DNA of 64,000 bases from Panonychus citri (GCF_014898815.1 NW_026515528.1:1-64000); one strand, 5' to 3'. Positions 1 to 12,354 are shown, numbered from the stretch's first letter. Made by a program: numbers and translations. Notes: generated from the letters alone by a model not told the origin.

Positions 1-560
1 TGCCTTGTTGATTATCAGATAAATGTTTCAATATTTCACAGATAAAAAAGCAATTATCTCAACAGTAAGTTGAACATTCTGAATACCATCATGATAACAA
101 ACATGATGATATCTATTAGTAATCATAATTATCATCACCATTATCAGTAACCATAATGATTACACAATTGGCTATAATAAAAATGCTCATATGAAAACCC
201 AAACAAATAGCAAAAAACTAATAATAATAATATCATTAAGGTGGAGAGCAATTGTCATTACCATTGAGAATACATTTATCATACCTTCATTGGTCATACT
301 TTTGGCTACTCATTAAAGTGTAACAGAAGAAACTTGAAAAATACTAATGATGTTCAATTCCATATATTAATATAGTAGATATTTTTATGAATCTTCTAGT
401 AGAATCAAAGAGATATTAATTATAGCAAACAGATTTAGATTCAAAGTAAACCTTTTTTTATGATTACAAATCTACTCACCAAGTGAAATGTTCCAGCGAA
501 AATTTTGAACGAGTTATCACTTTGCAGTAAAAATCAAATTGCAAAGATCGAGAGAGAGAG

Positions 561-594
<34 letters not shown>

Positions 595-2086
595 TCTGAA
601 ATTGAATGTGATGATAAATGGTAGAGGAAAAAAGAGAGATGAAAAGAAAATAAAAACACGTTCTCATTCACATGGATGAGCATCTAATTCATTCAAGCAA
701 CAATCATACAATTCATCTTCAACCCATCATCATCATTTGCCTGCTATGAACATGCAAAAAACAACAACAAATGATTTAACTAACTGTTGTTATGATCCAC
801 ACTATGAGCAAGAATGTATTTGCCATCTAGATTCATTATTATCATTTATGAATATCCACCATTGAATTAATATCTAAAACATCATCTCCATGCTGTACTT
901 TCCCTGGAAAATACTCAGCTTACCCCTCCCTGTTTTTTCCTCATCTTTCACTATTCATCTCTGTTGTTTCCCTCCCATTCCTTTCCAATCTCTTAATTTT
1001 TCTCTTTTTTCGCCTTTCTTTCATCATCATCATCATAATCGTTTTCATCTGAAGAAGATAAACTCTTTCTTTTCTTCCCGCTCCTCCTTTTTTGTTGAAT
1101 GTCATTCCAATGCCATTTGTATCATAATCGATACAAGCTGGTGTAAAGATTTATGCAACAGCAAGTTAAAGTTATGATGATAAATATCAAGAAGTATGTC
1201 CTTGGCAGATCATTTTCATCATCATCATTCTGATGATCATAATAATAGTAATCATCATGGTAAGAAAGAAAAGAAGAGAAAGTTCAAAAAGTGAGTTGGA
1301 GAAAAGAAAATCAAAAGTCAACAAAATATGATAATGATGATGAAAATTATAAGACAAAGAAGATGAAAAACTTATTTTTCAAAACTATTCATTGAGTTTT
1401 CAGAAACTTATCTAATTTTCTTATTACTTCTACGATAAGTTTACTCTGACCAATTTTCACTGAAAAGCTTTCAGATACGAGCCTCTTAAAAATTGAAAAA
1501 AATTATCTCAAATTGACGGTTGATTGCTTTTGTTTGTGTTTCGATCATTAATTGGCTATTGGTCAGCCATTTTCACTGACAACTATTAGTAAATCTTAGA
1601 TTCTCACTAAAATCCTTCATTGATACTTTTTGGATTTGCATCATTATCTAATCATTCGTAGTTCTTTTAAATCATAATGGGCTCGCTCTGGATCAACATA
1701 AAAGTAACAATTTAACAGTTTTTGTATCAAAATTAAGATCCTACAGCTCTGTATAATTATAACTAATTTGATTGAGTGGATCCTCAATTAATTGAATTCC
1801 GTATGTTTTAGCAACATTTTCACTCAGCATTTTCTGTCTTGAGCAAAAAATGTATGACAATACTTTCAATCTGATAATTGAAAGATCTGAACATTGTAAT
1901 TATCATAAATAAGTTCAAAATCTGAAAGGAAAATTGATACTAATCATACCTGAAACATTTTCAGATAAAACGGCTAATTAAAGTCACAATCCAATTATTA
2001 TCAACTCATCAAACATCATACATTTATATTATTACATGTAATATTTGCCTAACTTAAACGAATTTATTTATATTAGAAATGAGCGA
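1..2086. other. Non-coding AT-rich stretch
   Basis: No open frame here has family-like composition, splice context or recognisable motifs. The sequence is dominated by TCATCAT/ATGATGA words, and a (GA)n tract lies at 551-594. The short open frames are low-complexity (Leu-Ser or Phe-rich) and follow the repeat composition. I see no RNA gene. Confidence 0.7.
551..594. repeat. (GA)n microsatellite, interrupted
   Basis: Near-pure GA dinucleotide tract with AAAG interruptions near its 5' side. Confidence 0.95.
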
Positions 2087-2340
2087 TATAGTACAGGGCT
2101 GTTCAGCTATTTTCGCCGATATTTTCAACAACTATAAGGCCCAGAGACTCAAGACTTGAGTGTTATGAGTTTGATAGATACTCAATTGTCATATCAAAAG
2201 ATCAAAGTCATTCAGGTCATCGGTACAATAACACTTTTCAAGGTCATTTGAAGGCATTACCATGAAACATTATACAAAAACCTGGTAGAAAGGAGGTTAC
2301 CTCAAAAGTGTTTACAGAAGGTTCAGGTGTAGAATAAGAT
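2087..2340. repeat. Possible degenerate transposable-element fragment
   Basis: Begins TACAGGGC, like the left end of the foldback element at 60482. It also carries the same kind of AGGTCA words (AAGGTCATTTGAAGG, CAGGTCATCGG). I could not trace a matching right arm. Assignment to that family is inference and weak. Confidence 0.25.
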
Positions 2341-2565
2341 GGTAGTTGGGGATTGGGTTCGATTATTTGCATTTCATCATCGTAGGTTTGTGAGCGTATC
2401 TAATCTTCGATTAGATCTCTGGTGATCAAGACGGGTATCCACTCTTCGTGGTTCATTGTGACGATTCTAGATGTATAAAGAGAAGGAAAAAGACAAAAGT
2501 CATATTAATATGTATAATTTATTCATTTTTTTTTATTTTTGTATTTGGTTATAGATATTAATTTG

Positions 2566-3016
2566 AGTGAACAAATTTCCTTGACGAGAACGGTTATATC
2601 TGACAATCAAGATATGATGAGGTCGGTTTATTATATTCCTACTAATAATGTGAGTTTGATTCTATTTGGTATTATTTGATCAAGTAATTAGTGTTATTTA
2701 TTTTCAATTTAGATTCTAACATTTATTGATAAAATGAACAAATCTTTTAATGTTACATTCTGTAGACTTTGTTTAAAAATTTAATTTGTTTATAAAAGAA
2801 CTTTATACCATGTTAATGATGGATTAATTACTAAGTTGAATCTTCTAATACAAAATTATCCTTTTTCTCAATCTATAACTCAACTGAATGATTATAAGAA
2901 TTCTAATTTTTTTATGAGTGATTTAATAGAAATTCGTCAAACTTGTAAAGGGCATCTAATCAAAGATTCGCTACCACAGAATACAGTTTTTAATTCGTTA
3001 TGGAGTGATGACACAG
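2566..3016 (+). pseudogene. Broken coding fragment of unknown origin, cut by the LTR element
   Basis: Three adjacent pieces read like coding sequence. The first (about 2575-2649) ends at a plausible donor, GTGAGTTT. The second starts after TTTTCAATTTAG (about 2713) and contains a C-x2-C pair (FCRLCLK). The third is an open frame (about 2786-3016) in a different phase. A frame break lies between the last two near 2780. The retrotransposon begins at 3017, so the fragment's 3' side is interrupted. I do not recognise the family. It could be a transposon gene relic or chance. Confidence 0.25.
3012..3016. repeat. Target-site duplication, left copy (CACAG)
   Basis: CACAG directly precedes the 5' LTR and recurs at 6489-6493 directly after the 3' LTR. 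Confidence 0.9.
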
Positions 3017-3286
3017 TGTTGGCAAAGAAAATGTAAACAACATCTCGTCTCCTTGGAAAAGACGAGATGGAGATAAAAATAGAGATGAAGATGAAGATGA
3101 AGATGAAGATGAAGATGAAGATGAAGGTGAAGTCAAAGTTAACATGAATATAAAATCTAATGAAAAACCCAATGTAATAGTTAGTCGGGATGAATTACCC
3201 CTTCTCCTCATTTAAAATGAATAAAGTTCTGTGCTAAATTAATAAAGTGATTAGTTAAATTGTTAACGTTGGTGAAAAGTTCAACA
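3017..3286 (+). repeat. 5' LTR, 270 bp
   Basis: Starts TGTTGG and ends TTCAACA, giving TGTTG/CAACA terminal inverted repeats. It contains a 9-bp hairpin (3042-3050 with 3060-3068), a GATGAA tandem tract (about 3085-3126) and two AATAAA signals (3220 and 3241). Its sequence matches 6219-6488 over the full length by eye. Confidence 0.95.
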
Positions 3287-3288
3287 CT

Positions 3289-3306
3289 TGGTCCGTCGAA
3301 TATATC
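3289..3306 (+). promoter_or_regulatory. Putative primer-binding site
   Basis: TGGTCCGTCGA begins two bases after the LTR end, the position and TGG start expected for a tRNA primer site. The same 11 bases, at the same two-base distance, follow the LTR at 61701-61907. The primer tRNA was not identified. Confidence 0.75.
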
Positions 3307-4191
3307 CGTTTCTTCTCTTCTAAATCGAAATCTACCTAATTGTTATTAAAATTTTTGTGCTCAGTTTTCTTCACCTTTTCTTCTTTGATAATTCATCTAA
3401 AATGTGATTATTAAGTCTTAAATAACACTGTTTAAGTTGATGTTCACCAACTCTACTTCTACAATACTATCAATTATTCAAATTCTCAAGTTCTCAATAA
3501 CTCAAACTAAAAGTAATCAAGAAATTATATTTAACTGTGTTATTTCAACACAACTAGAAGATAATTCTATCTCCATCATCACAATTATCTCATAATCATT
3601 GTCAATTTTAAGATTGTTTATAACAATGATGTTGATGACTTTGTTAGTGATTTGATACATCATGTGCAAATTCATTTTTATTGTTGAATCTTTTCTCTGA
3701 GTATAAATGTTCTCAAAAAAAAACAAAATTGACAGTTATAAATCAAATATTTTTAACTATATATTCCTTAATAACGAAAATTAAGCTGATAGATGGCTTC
3801 CAATGGCTAAGTAAAATTAACCCAAGAAAACAAACACAAGAAATTTGAATCAATATGTTAACTCATCTTCTTGTTTCTTAAATACTAAAAACAATTTGAC
3901 CCCAATCGTTTCAATTATGAAAATAAGTAAAGTCATCGTTACCGATACGAAACTATTAACATTACTATTACTTAAAACTTTACATTCTATATATTATATA
4001 TTAACATTTGATAAGTAAACAAACATATAGACAGTTTTGATTAAATAATGACAAAAAGTAATTAAACTGACAAATTCAAAAGTTAAGAAAAGTTCTTTAA
4101 GTGAATCAACGCTATCATTTTCTAAATTTATGATATAAGTTATTCTCAACAATTAAATGATAAACTCAATAACGTTTCATCCAACCTTAAT

Positions 4192-4320
4192 ATTTTCTCT
4201 CTCTCTCTTATTTTTCTCTCGCTGATTTTCTCTCTCTCTGATTTTCTCTCTCTCTTATTTTCTCTCTCTCTTATTCTCTCTCTCTTATTCTCTCTCTCTT
4301 ATTTTCTCTCTTTCTCTTAT
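4192..4320. repeat. CT-rich tandem repeat in retrotransposon leader
   Basis: Repeated units of the type TCTCTCTCTTATT lie in the leader between the primer site and gag. Confidence 0.85.
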
Positions 4321-4676
4321 CACTTATCACTAGTTCAATAGAATCTTATTACTATTTAAAGCTTATTGAGCTAGAGAAAGTTCACAATGTAAACCATTAG
4401 CTAATAGACGATTCGATCCAAGCATTTAACTCTTTTACCATAACCATAATTGGTTGATGATTATAATTAGCTCAACTTATTATAATCATAGGTTAAGCTA
4501 ACATCGAAAATTAAATATCTGCCAATGGCAATGAGAACCGTCTATAAAACTACTGCATATAACCTCTGATGGGAAGTTTTAATCTAATCAGTTCGTTACT
4601 GTGGATAGTTTAATTTAGATGATTTGAATTTTGGTTCTCATCCAATCGTCATAAAAGGATATAACTTTAACCCAAA

Positions 4677-5649
4677 ATGTTATCATCCCAACAACCTGAT
4701 CAAGCTACTAGTATGAATTATCCTCTTAATATCCATATTTTACTGGAAAATAATGATGATGTTATCAAATGGTTCATCTCTGGAAATCGCTGCGAAGAAT
4801 AATGGATGGACTTCAGATCAAATGTTCATAATCGTTCCAACCTTATTAAGAGGTGCAGCACGGAGGTGTTTTAACTTTATCAATGGTAAATTTACTCCTG
4901 AAGATGAACGACCTAAAAACTACAACAGTTTAAAAGAATCAATGATAAGAGATTTATGTCCATCTGATTTTCGTTCTCAATTATCTCAACAACTTCATAA
5001 TGCTACTCAACAGCCAGGTCAATCAGCGTCATCATTCATTTATGAAATTCATGAATTATGCCAACGAATAGATGAACATATACCGGAGATGATTATACTG
5101 AGCATCATAAAGGAAAAGTTGCTTCCACAAATCAAATATGGAATCACCTTGCAAAACCCACAATCTCTACAACAACTATTAGAATCAGCAAGATTAGCTG
5201 AAAGAGCTATGCTCTCATGCAACAATCCATTCGTTATGCAAAAGGAAAATTTTAATCCTAGCATGAACGACATGGTAATGAATCTCCAAAAGTCTATTGA
5301 ACGATTATCAGCAAAAATTGAGAACCTATCCACTAAGCAAGTTTGTACCTTTTGCAGAAGAACAGGTCATACCGAAACGAATTGTCGACGTAAACTACGA
5401 TCTTCAATAAGGCTTAATACTATTTCATCCAGTTATCCAACAACAGATAATCAACCATACTTATTACCCATTAATTACGATCAACAATATGAAACAGATT
5501 ACCACGGAATCCAATCACAACCATTTAATTATTACATGGTTGATCCAACAATTCAGATTGAACATTCGCTTCCACGGAGTGGAAGACAAGAAATGATGAT
5601 AATAACGAAGGTAAATCGACTCATCGACGAAAACAATCTACCACTCTGA
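4677..5649 (+). pseudogene. Retrotransposon Gag-like ORF with one frame break
   Basis: Structural (Gag-like) protein that would package element RNA. It aligns over its N-terminal and central part with the intact frame at 63487, sharing for example ESMIRDLCPSDFRS and QQPGQS. A nucleocapsid-type zinc knuckle C-x2-C-x4-H-x4-C (CTFCRRTGHTETNC) lies at about 5344-5385. The ATG at 4677 opens a frame of about 40 codons homologous to the start of the 63487 Gag. Homology then switches to the frame of 4753-5649 near 4780, so there is a one-base shift. The shift is more likely a mutation than programmed frameshifting, because it falls inside the N-terminal domain. Family assignment is from motif and gene order. 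Confidence 0.85.
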
Positions 5650-5671
5650 ATAGAAATCAAAGGAGGTAAAG

Positions 5672-6238
5672 ATGGTAATTCAAACTGATCCTAGTGACAT
5701 AGATGATAATGGACATTTTCCTGAAAATAATACGATATTTAGTTTTGCAATCACGAATGATAATGACTCATCAAATGAAAATTTAATTCTCAATGATGAT
5801 TCACCTGAAGATGTAAAACATGGCAATTTTTTCGTCTTCTCAATCAACACGAATGATCAACCCTCAATTGAACAATCACCTGAGCGACAATTTAAATCTG
5901 AGAATAAAACTGAAAAGCTGGTCAATACATCTAATTTTTCTGAACCTCAAATCAGATCTTCCAAGAAGCGAGAGGAACGACCAGAAGTGAAGGAAAAACG
6001 GCCTCATACTCGACGAACGATCAATCAATTGATTTATATCATCATGATCCTAATGATACAATTATTTCTTCTCACCGTTTATAAAAAGCAAGGAACAGAT
6101 TTAATGTGGAAAAACGTTGACCACAATTTCTATACTAAAAACATATTACAATTTATAAATCGAAAACCCTCACGAATTGGACTTGACCAGTGGAATGGTC
6201 ACCATAAGACCGGGAAGATGTTGGCAAAGAAAATGTAA
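5672..6238 (+). CDS. Retrotransposon second ORF, single membrane segment
   Basis: This 188-aa frame starts 22 bases after the gag stop and reads 20 bases into the 3' LTR. The N-terminal ~95 residues are acidic and Asn/Asp/Ser-rich. A basic stretch (about 98-115) precedes one hydrophobic segment at about 118-137, then a short tail with DQWNGHHKT. The position before the 3' LTR and the membrane segment suggest the remnant of an envelope-like or accessory protein, but no signal peptide or fusion motif is visible. A related tail peptide occurs at 59063. Function unknown. Confidence 0.6.
   Translation: MVIQTDPSDIDDNGHFPENNTIFSFAITNDNDSSNENLILNDDSPEDVKHGNFFVFSINTNDQPSIEQSPERQFKSENKTEKLVNTSNFSEPQIRSSKKREERPEVKEKRPHTRRTINQLIYIIMILMIQLFLLTVYKKQGTDLMWKNVDHNFYTKNILQFINRKPSRIGLDQWNGHHKTGKMLAKKM
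6210..6218 (+). promoter_or_regulatory. Polypurine tract
   Basis: Short purine run GGGAAGA directly before the 3' LTR, in the position where plus-strand DNA synthesis is primed. Confidence 0.55.
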
Positions 6239-6488
6239 ACAACATCTCGTCTCCTTGGAAAAGACGAGATGGAGATAAAAATAGAGATGAAGATGAAGAT
6301 GAAGATGAAGATGAAGATGAAGATGAAGGTGAAGTCAAAGTTAACATGAATATAAAATCTAATGAAAAACCCAATGTAATAGTTAGTCGGGATGAATTAC
6401 CCCTTCTCCTCATTTAAAATGAATAAAGTTCTGTGCTAAATTAATAAAGTGATTAGTTAAATTGTTAACGTTGGTGAAAAGTTCAACA
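6219..6488 (+). repeat. 3' LTR, 270 bp
   Basis: Same length as, and by eye identical in sequence to, 3017-3286. It has the same hairpin, GATGAA tract and two AATAAA signals (6422 and 6443). Confidence 0.95.
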
Positions 6489-6493
6489 CACAG
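6489..6493. repeat. Target-site duplication, right copy (CACAG)
   Basis: CACAG directly follows the 3' LTR and matches 3012-3016. Confidence 0.9.
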
Positions 6494-6503
6494 TTTTGCC
6501 CTT

Positions 6504-6840
6504 ACTTATGTTAGACTTGACCAGAGGGCTGAAAAGAATTGAAGCAGTCGACCCTACGATTTTAAAGGTCATCTAGGTCATTTTTCGAAGGACGACGGAG
6601 GGCATTTTAAGGTGTTTGTGTGAAAGAGAAAATCGAATCATCCTCTTATTTTACTTTGAAGTGCCTGTGATAAAAAGATTAGAAGATAGCCATATTTAAA
6701 TCTGAAAACACTTCAAGAGCCAAGTTAATAAGAAAAGTCTGTATCTTAGCTGCTGTTAGACGGAATATCATCAAACCCAAGACTTATGTGTAACATTTTG
6801 TATTGTTTTACACCTTAAAATGACCTTTGTTTGTTAACAT
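6504..6840. repeat. Diverged partial copy of the 60482 foldback element
   Basis: Matches the left arm and loop of 60482-61032 with scattered differences, sharing for example AGACTTGACCAGAGG, GACCCTACGATTTT and AAAACACTTCAAGAGCCAAGTT. The homology starts about 11 bases after the retrotransposon and stops before the right arm, so both termini are lost. It carries a DR3 pair of AGGTCA words at 6566-6580. Confidence 0.85.
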
Positions 6841-9174
6841 TGTTAGCTCAATAACATAAGGATGAAAACTTTAGAAGCTAATTATTTTTTATAAAAATAA
6901 ATTTGTGAGACAGCCAAGCCATTTTGAACCCAGTTTTTTACTATTTGTTTGAGAACAAACCACATGGCCATAGAATTTACTATAACTTTTTAATATTTTC
7001 TATTCTACCTTCATTCTGATGAATTCATTTTCTCCCACCCAAACTATTCCATAAGTTTCAATTCCTCTGAATAGATAATCGCATTAATATTATCATAAAC
7101 TGATTACATTTTATTCAAAAGACAATTTCCTTTAACTTGATAATCGCCATTCTCGATAATCTTATTCTTCTGTCCAATATTTCATTGGTAATTCTCAATA
7201 TACATAACACATCCCAATCGTTACAGTTTTCTTTATAAGATCATCTAGTTTTCTTTGGATCTAAGTATTATTATGAAACCTTAACTCATCTCCTCATAAT
7301 CTCATGAGATATGATTTTCAATGAACTTTCATCATCCAACAAGTATCACCATTTAACATTAGATTTGACACTAACAACATTGATGACAGAAAATTTTGTT
7401 TCTTTGTATTTCCTTGTATTTTATTTTTCTTGAGTTTTTACCAACTTTTGACCTGGAAAAAAAGTTACTTATTGTAATCATACATAATGTATTATGTAAT
7501 GGAGGCAATAAAAGTTGCTCAACTTTCAGATATCACCTTTGGGTTAGCTGATAATACTTATCATCATAAGCTGACAAACTAAATCCAATAAATTGGTGAA
7601 AGAAATAGATTGTCTTTAGAGTTTTTTCTCCTTCATTTTCTACCTGGTCAGCATTTTCTTTGTCTCTTTTGTATAAATAAGGCTTTCACTCTTTATCTAT
7701 CATCATCTCACCTTTAAGTCTCTCTCTCTCTCTTTCTCTGCTTTTCTCTTGCTGTTCTGTCATCTTCATCCTACTCATGTCTCCAATTTGCCTTCTATTC
7801 ACAATCTCTCCCTTCTATCTATCTACCTGTTACCTCACTTTCACCTTTCTATTTAATTACCGTATAATATTGATTAGTCTTGAATGAACACTCAAGATAA
7901 AATTAAGTGAATTAAATTCACCTTAATGACATATACGATTAAAGGTGAGAAGATGATGATGATGAAGAAAAAAAAGTTATTTAAAAGGTAAAAGAGTCTC
8001 CATGTTTGTGTACATGAGGTCAGAGAAGTGATCAAATAATTAATCAAATCAAATTAGCTATTAAATGATGAATGATGAATGGGGAATTAGTTGATTAAGA
8101 TGAAATGAGAATGATAATAAGCCGATGACATTAATAGAATTAAATTAAATGAGTCAAACAAAAATAGCAGAGATAAAATGAAAATAACCAAAGTTCTAAC
8201 ATAGGTAAAATAGTTTATCATCGTACCTCAGTATTAATAAATACACAAAACTATTCCAAGCCACAAGTGAATATCATATAAATACACTTTCTGATACCTT
8301 CTTTGACATTTCAGTCGGAAACTGTAATAATAAATCTTTAAAACAAAGTTTCCATTGTGTATCTACGAGTTCAACTCAATCCTGAATCTCCACCGAGTTA
8401 TCCTATCCAAATCATTTTGCATCGATAATAGTATTCATTTTCATTATTGAAGATTATCATGACTGATGGGAAATAATACTCAATACTAGATAGAAAAGTG
8501 CTAATATTATAAACAGCAAAGTTTATAAATCATTTCATTAGCATAATCAATGCGAAGAAATGTTTATTAAAAACAAGAGTAAGAAAATTGATTATCTGTC
8601 TTTTGTTTTTCTCTTTGTTACCTGATTGTTTTGATTGAATTTCAATTTAATACAAACACTGAGATAAAATGCTCGAGGATCAACAGTTTATCCTCTTGTT
8701 GATCAATTCCCAGCGAAACTGAGTATATAAATGAAGCTAAACTTATATGCATATAAAATCATATAATATACATAAATTCATGTAAATACTTTTCATTCCC
8801 TGTGTTTCTCATACTATTTTATTCAATTACTTTTATATACTAGTATATACTAGTATATGATATTTTTGCATTCATATCTGTTTCTCTTTCCCTTACTCAC
8901 CTTTTCCCTCCTTACTCATTCACATGGTTATACATTATTTTTTTCTGTTACTTTTAGCAAATACTCATGATAATAATATTTAATAGCAATGGTAACGCAA
9001 GAGATAACAGTAAAAAATCATACAGCAAATTTCAATTTGAAACTAAATTTCATTCATCCAAACAAAAGTAAAAATAACAACAACCTATTTTCATCTTCAT
9101 CATCTTTCATCTTTACCTTTCCCTTCCCATTCCTTTCAACCATTTTTTTCAGGTAAATTATACAATAGATTCTG

Positions 9175-9177
<3 letters not shown>

Positions 9178-9223
<46 letters not shown>
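9178..9223. repeat. (GA)n microsatellite
   Basis: Uninterrupted GA tract of about 46 bp. Confidence 0.97.
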
Positions 9224-9226
<3 letters not shown>

Positions 9227-10024
9227 GAAAGGGAGTGAGAGTAAAAAGGATGAAAAAGTAATGTTTCATGTTCAAGTTACACCCACAAGTTGATAGAGAA
9301 TGAGAAAGATGAAGAAAAACTTTCAAGCAAAAAAAAGATGAAGAAAAAGTTCAGAGAGAGAAACAGGAAAGCTACGAATGAAAAAATAGATAATATTATG
9401 TTGTTGCCCATTTCCCACCCCGAATGAAAGGGGAAAAGATTGATACATGTACCTTGAAGCATTCATGGAGCTAAACTATTCTCAGAAAAGATACAGGGAA
9501 AGATAGAGAGAAGAAAAATTCAATTTCATGTTGGTAACTTTCGTCTCTCAACAGCCTTTTTCATTAAAGTTTTTTTCTCCCCTTTTCCTAAACTCTCCCA
9601 TGTACAAACCTCTCTCCTCTCAATTTTTCTTACTCATCATTCTCATTCACATTCTTATCATTATCATCCTCCCATTTCTAGAATTTCATCCCTTCATATG
9701 TTATTATAATTTCTAAGTGCATAATGATATTTTTCTCCTTCATTCTCATCCCCACCTAGCTACTCTCTCTCTTTTTCATCCACCTCCCACCCACTCACCT
9801 TCTCTCCCTCTCTCATTCTATTTCATAACATTATAATATTTCATTTTATTCTCTGTAAACACTAGAGATGCACAGATGCATAGGGTAAGCAAGAACATCT
9901 ATGGATGACTATCTTCATCACCCAAATATCCATCCATTTAAATAAAAGTATAAGTATGTGCATGTTATTATTCACAGAGAGACAGAGAAAGGATGGAAAC
10001 GAGAAGGATAGAGACAGTAAGTTG

Positions 10025-10026
<2 letters not shown>

Positions 10027-10090
<64 letters not shown>
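10027..10090. repeat. (TC)32 microsatellite
   Basis: Uninterrupted TC tract of 64 bp, the longest pure dinucleotide run in the window. Confidence 0.98.
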
Positions 10091-10093
<3 letters not shown>

Positions 10094-12330
10094 TTCTACA
10101 TTCACACAGATATAATATTAGTTAATATTAACAGGGAAGCAACAAGAAATAATAATATATAAATTTGAATGCTACAGATGACTGATGCTTTCTTCCTATG
10201 AGATTGAGTGTATGCATAAATTGTTTATCAAAAATGTCTCCAGGCTTATTGTAAGAGTAATAGTATCATAAAACAAACAAGAAAATACAGCAAGAGTTAT
10301 ATAATAAACATAAATATATGGATATGGAAAAAAATGAACCTCTCAATGAGTACAATTTTCATCATATTCATCACCATAATCATCCTCATCTTCATGATCA
10401 AACACTAAATTTGAATCGTGCGAGAAGAAAAAACCTTAAAACTCAAATAGATTGCAGATATTTATGAAAACTTTAAATGGATGAACATGAAGCTCAACAG
10501 TAAATAAAAAAGCCTTGGAGGTTTTTTCTCTCTATTTGGATGTATTAGTATATATATTTTATTCAATTCAGGATAATCAAATATAATACATCGAAAATGA
10601 AAATCTCCATGTTAATTTAGAGTTTTTCTTTTGTTTTTACTCTTCACTAAGAGAATATAAATAATATAAAATCCTATCCAAACGGATTCAATACCAACCA
10701 TTTATTAGATTAAATATACACTGTGGTTAAAAGGTTAATACCTTCTGATGAGAGGGTGAAATTCATTGTGTCTGCTCAGATTCATCGGAATTTTAGTGAG
10801 ATACCTGAAGAAAAATTATTGGAATAAGTGTGATGCAAGAAATAGGAAGAAGATGAAAATTCTGAGACAATAGATTATGATTATATCTTGTATTTAATGT
10901 TGATCTTTGATCATTTTCATCACCAGGATTTGAGGTATGATCGGAATGTTTATCGTTAATGAGTTTTTGCTCATCTTTCCATAAACTTTTTCTCTGTCTC
11001 TGTCTCTATCTCTCTCTCTCTCTGTCTAAGGAGGATAACATTGTTTCAATATTATCGATAAACAGTTAAAGTAATAAAAGTAATAGCATCCATGAGGATA
11101 TAGCCTGTTGATGAAACTTGAATCAACAATTTCTTTTCTCTTTCTAACTCTATGTCTATTATATTGGTAAGGAAGAAAAAAAGTTTAACGAATAGCAAAC
11201 TAGAAAGAGAAAAAGAAAGATATTGAAGATGAGGATGCTGACAAGCTCATGATATTTTTCCCAATAAGATAACCATGGTAACCTGTTCATCTATCATAGT
11301 GAATGGATGAAAACGGAATCTTCATCTTTCCATCATCTATTTTCAGCATTTAGACGAGAAAAAAGGAAAGAGAGGTGAAAAAAAATCTGAAGAAACTTTT
11401 TGACATTGATATATGTATAAGCATGAAGAGTGACATGAATAACATTATGCACCATATCATGGCGATGATGATGATAATTCATGAAGAAAATTTTATTCAT
11501 CAAATCAAAAAGTCAAAGGTTTTCTACCCTGAATTGACAATTTAAACAAGAATATATAATAATAATAATAAAACAACTATTGAGATGAAGTTTGAAACAA
11601 AAACTGTCATTTGAATTATGATTAGCTACTTTGTGATTAATATAATCATCTTTATCATCGTTATTAACGGTTTGAATTACCTCATCTCTTCATGGAATCA
11701 TCATTATCATAAAAATGAGCAGGAAAAAAAACAATCACGTTTTGATCACAGATTGGAAATCAAATTAGAAGAAGAGAAAAGTTAAATTGTAATCAGAATT
11801 TCAGATTAAATTGATTGAAAACCAATGATAATCATCATGGAAAATGAATTCAATTTTCTCTCTCTCAATTTTTCTGCTGATTATCAAGGTAATCAACTGA
11901 ACCTTTACTCAAAACTTTTCTAGCTCCTTGCTTATTACATGTGAGGAGTAAAAAAGAGGTACATTTACTAATCATGATTTATGATAATTTTTAATTCGAT
12001 TTGAATATTATCAATTTATGTAAAATAAGTTTCAACATGTTTCTCATCATTCTAATTCCGAGATGAGCATTTTCCTCAGAATTTTGATTCCCAACAAGGG
12101 CTACAGAATGAACTTTTTTTTTACATCTTCTCAAGAGAAACAACAATTTAGATTGTAAATTAAAAATCAAGAATCAGAATCATTCACTGAGGGTAAAAAA
12201 AGCAAGAAAGAGGAAGAAATTATTATATTTTATTATTATGAAATTGAAATTGAACTGAATTTTTTATGAATTCTGAAGGTGAAATAATTTATTATCATTA
12301 TGATTAGTTAACCATCTTTCCCGCCACCAA

Positions 12331-12354
12331 ACACACACACACACACACACACAC
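12331..12354. repeat. (CA)n microsatellite
   Basis: Pure CA tract, one of few non-GA dinucleotide repeats here. Confidence 0.95.

Larger units (their letters stand above)
3017..6488 (+). mobile_element. Complete short LTR retrotransposon, gag-bearing, no pol
   Basis: The element is 3,472 bp, bounded by two 270-bp direct repeats that start TGTTG and end CAACA. It is flanked by a perfect 5-bp target duplication, CACAG (3012-3016 and 6489-6493). A primer-binding-like site follows the 5' LTR and a short purine tract precedes the 3' LTR. The 2.93-kb interior holds a gag-like frame with a CCHC zinc knuckle and a membrane-segment ORF. I see no protease, reverse transcriptase, RNase H or integrase. 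Identical LTRs imply recent insertion (inference). Absence of pol implies a non-autonomous element mobilised in trans, perhaps by relatives such as the one at 61701. Superfamily (Ty3 or BEL) is not resolved. Confidence 0.93.

Noticed and set aside
2340..2460. Possible second tRNA around GGTTCGATT
   Set aside because: Only a B-box-like word. No cloverleaf stems could be formed.
9862..10162. ORFs made of Arg-Glu or Leu-Ser dipeptides
   Set aside because: Translations of the (TC)n tract on both strands. The same holds at 476-667, 23925-24197, 28351-28560 and 30960-31244.
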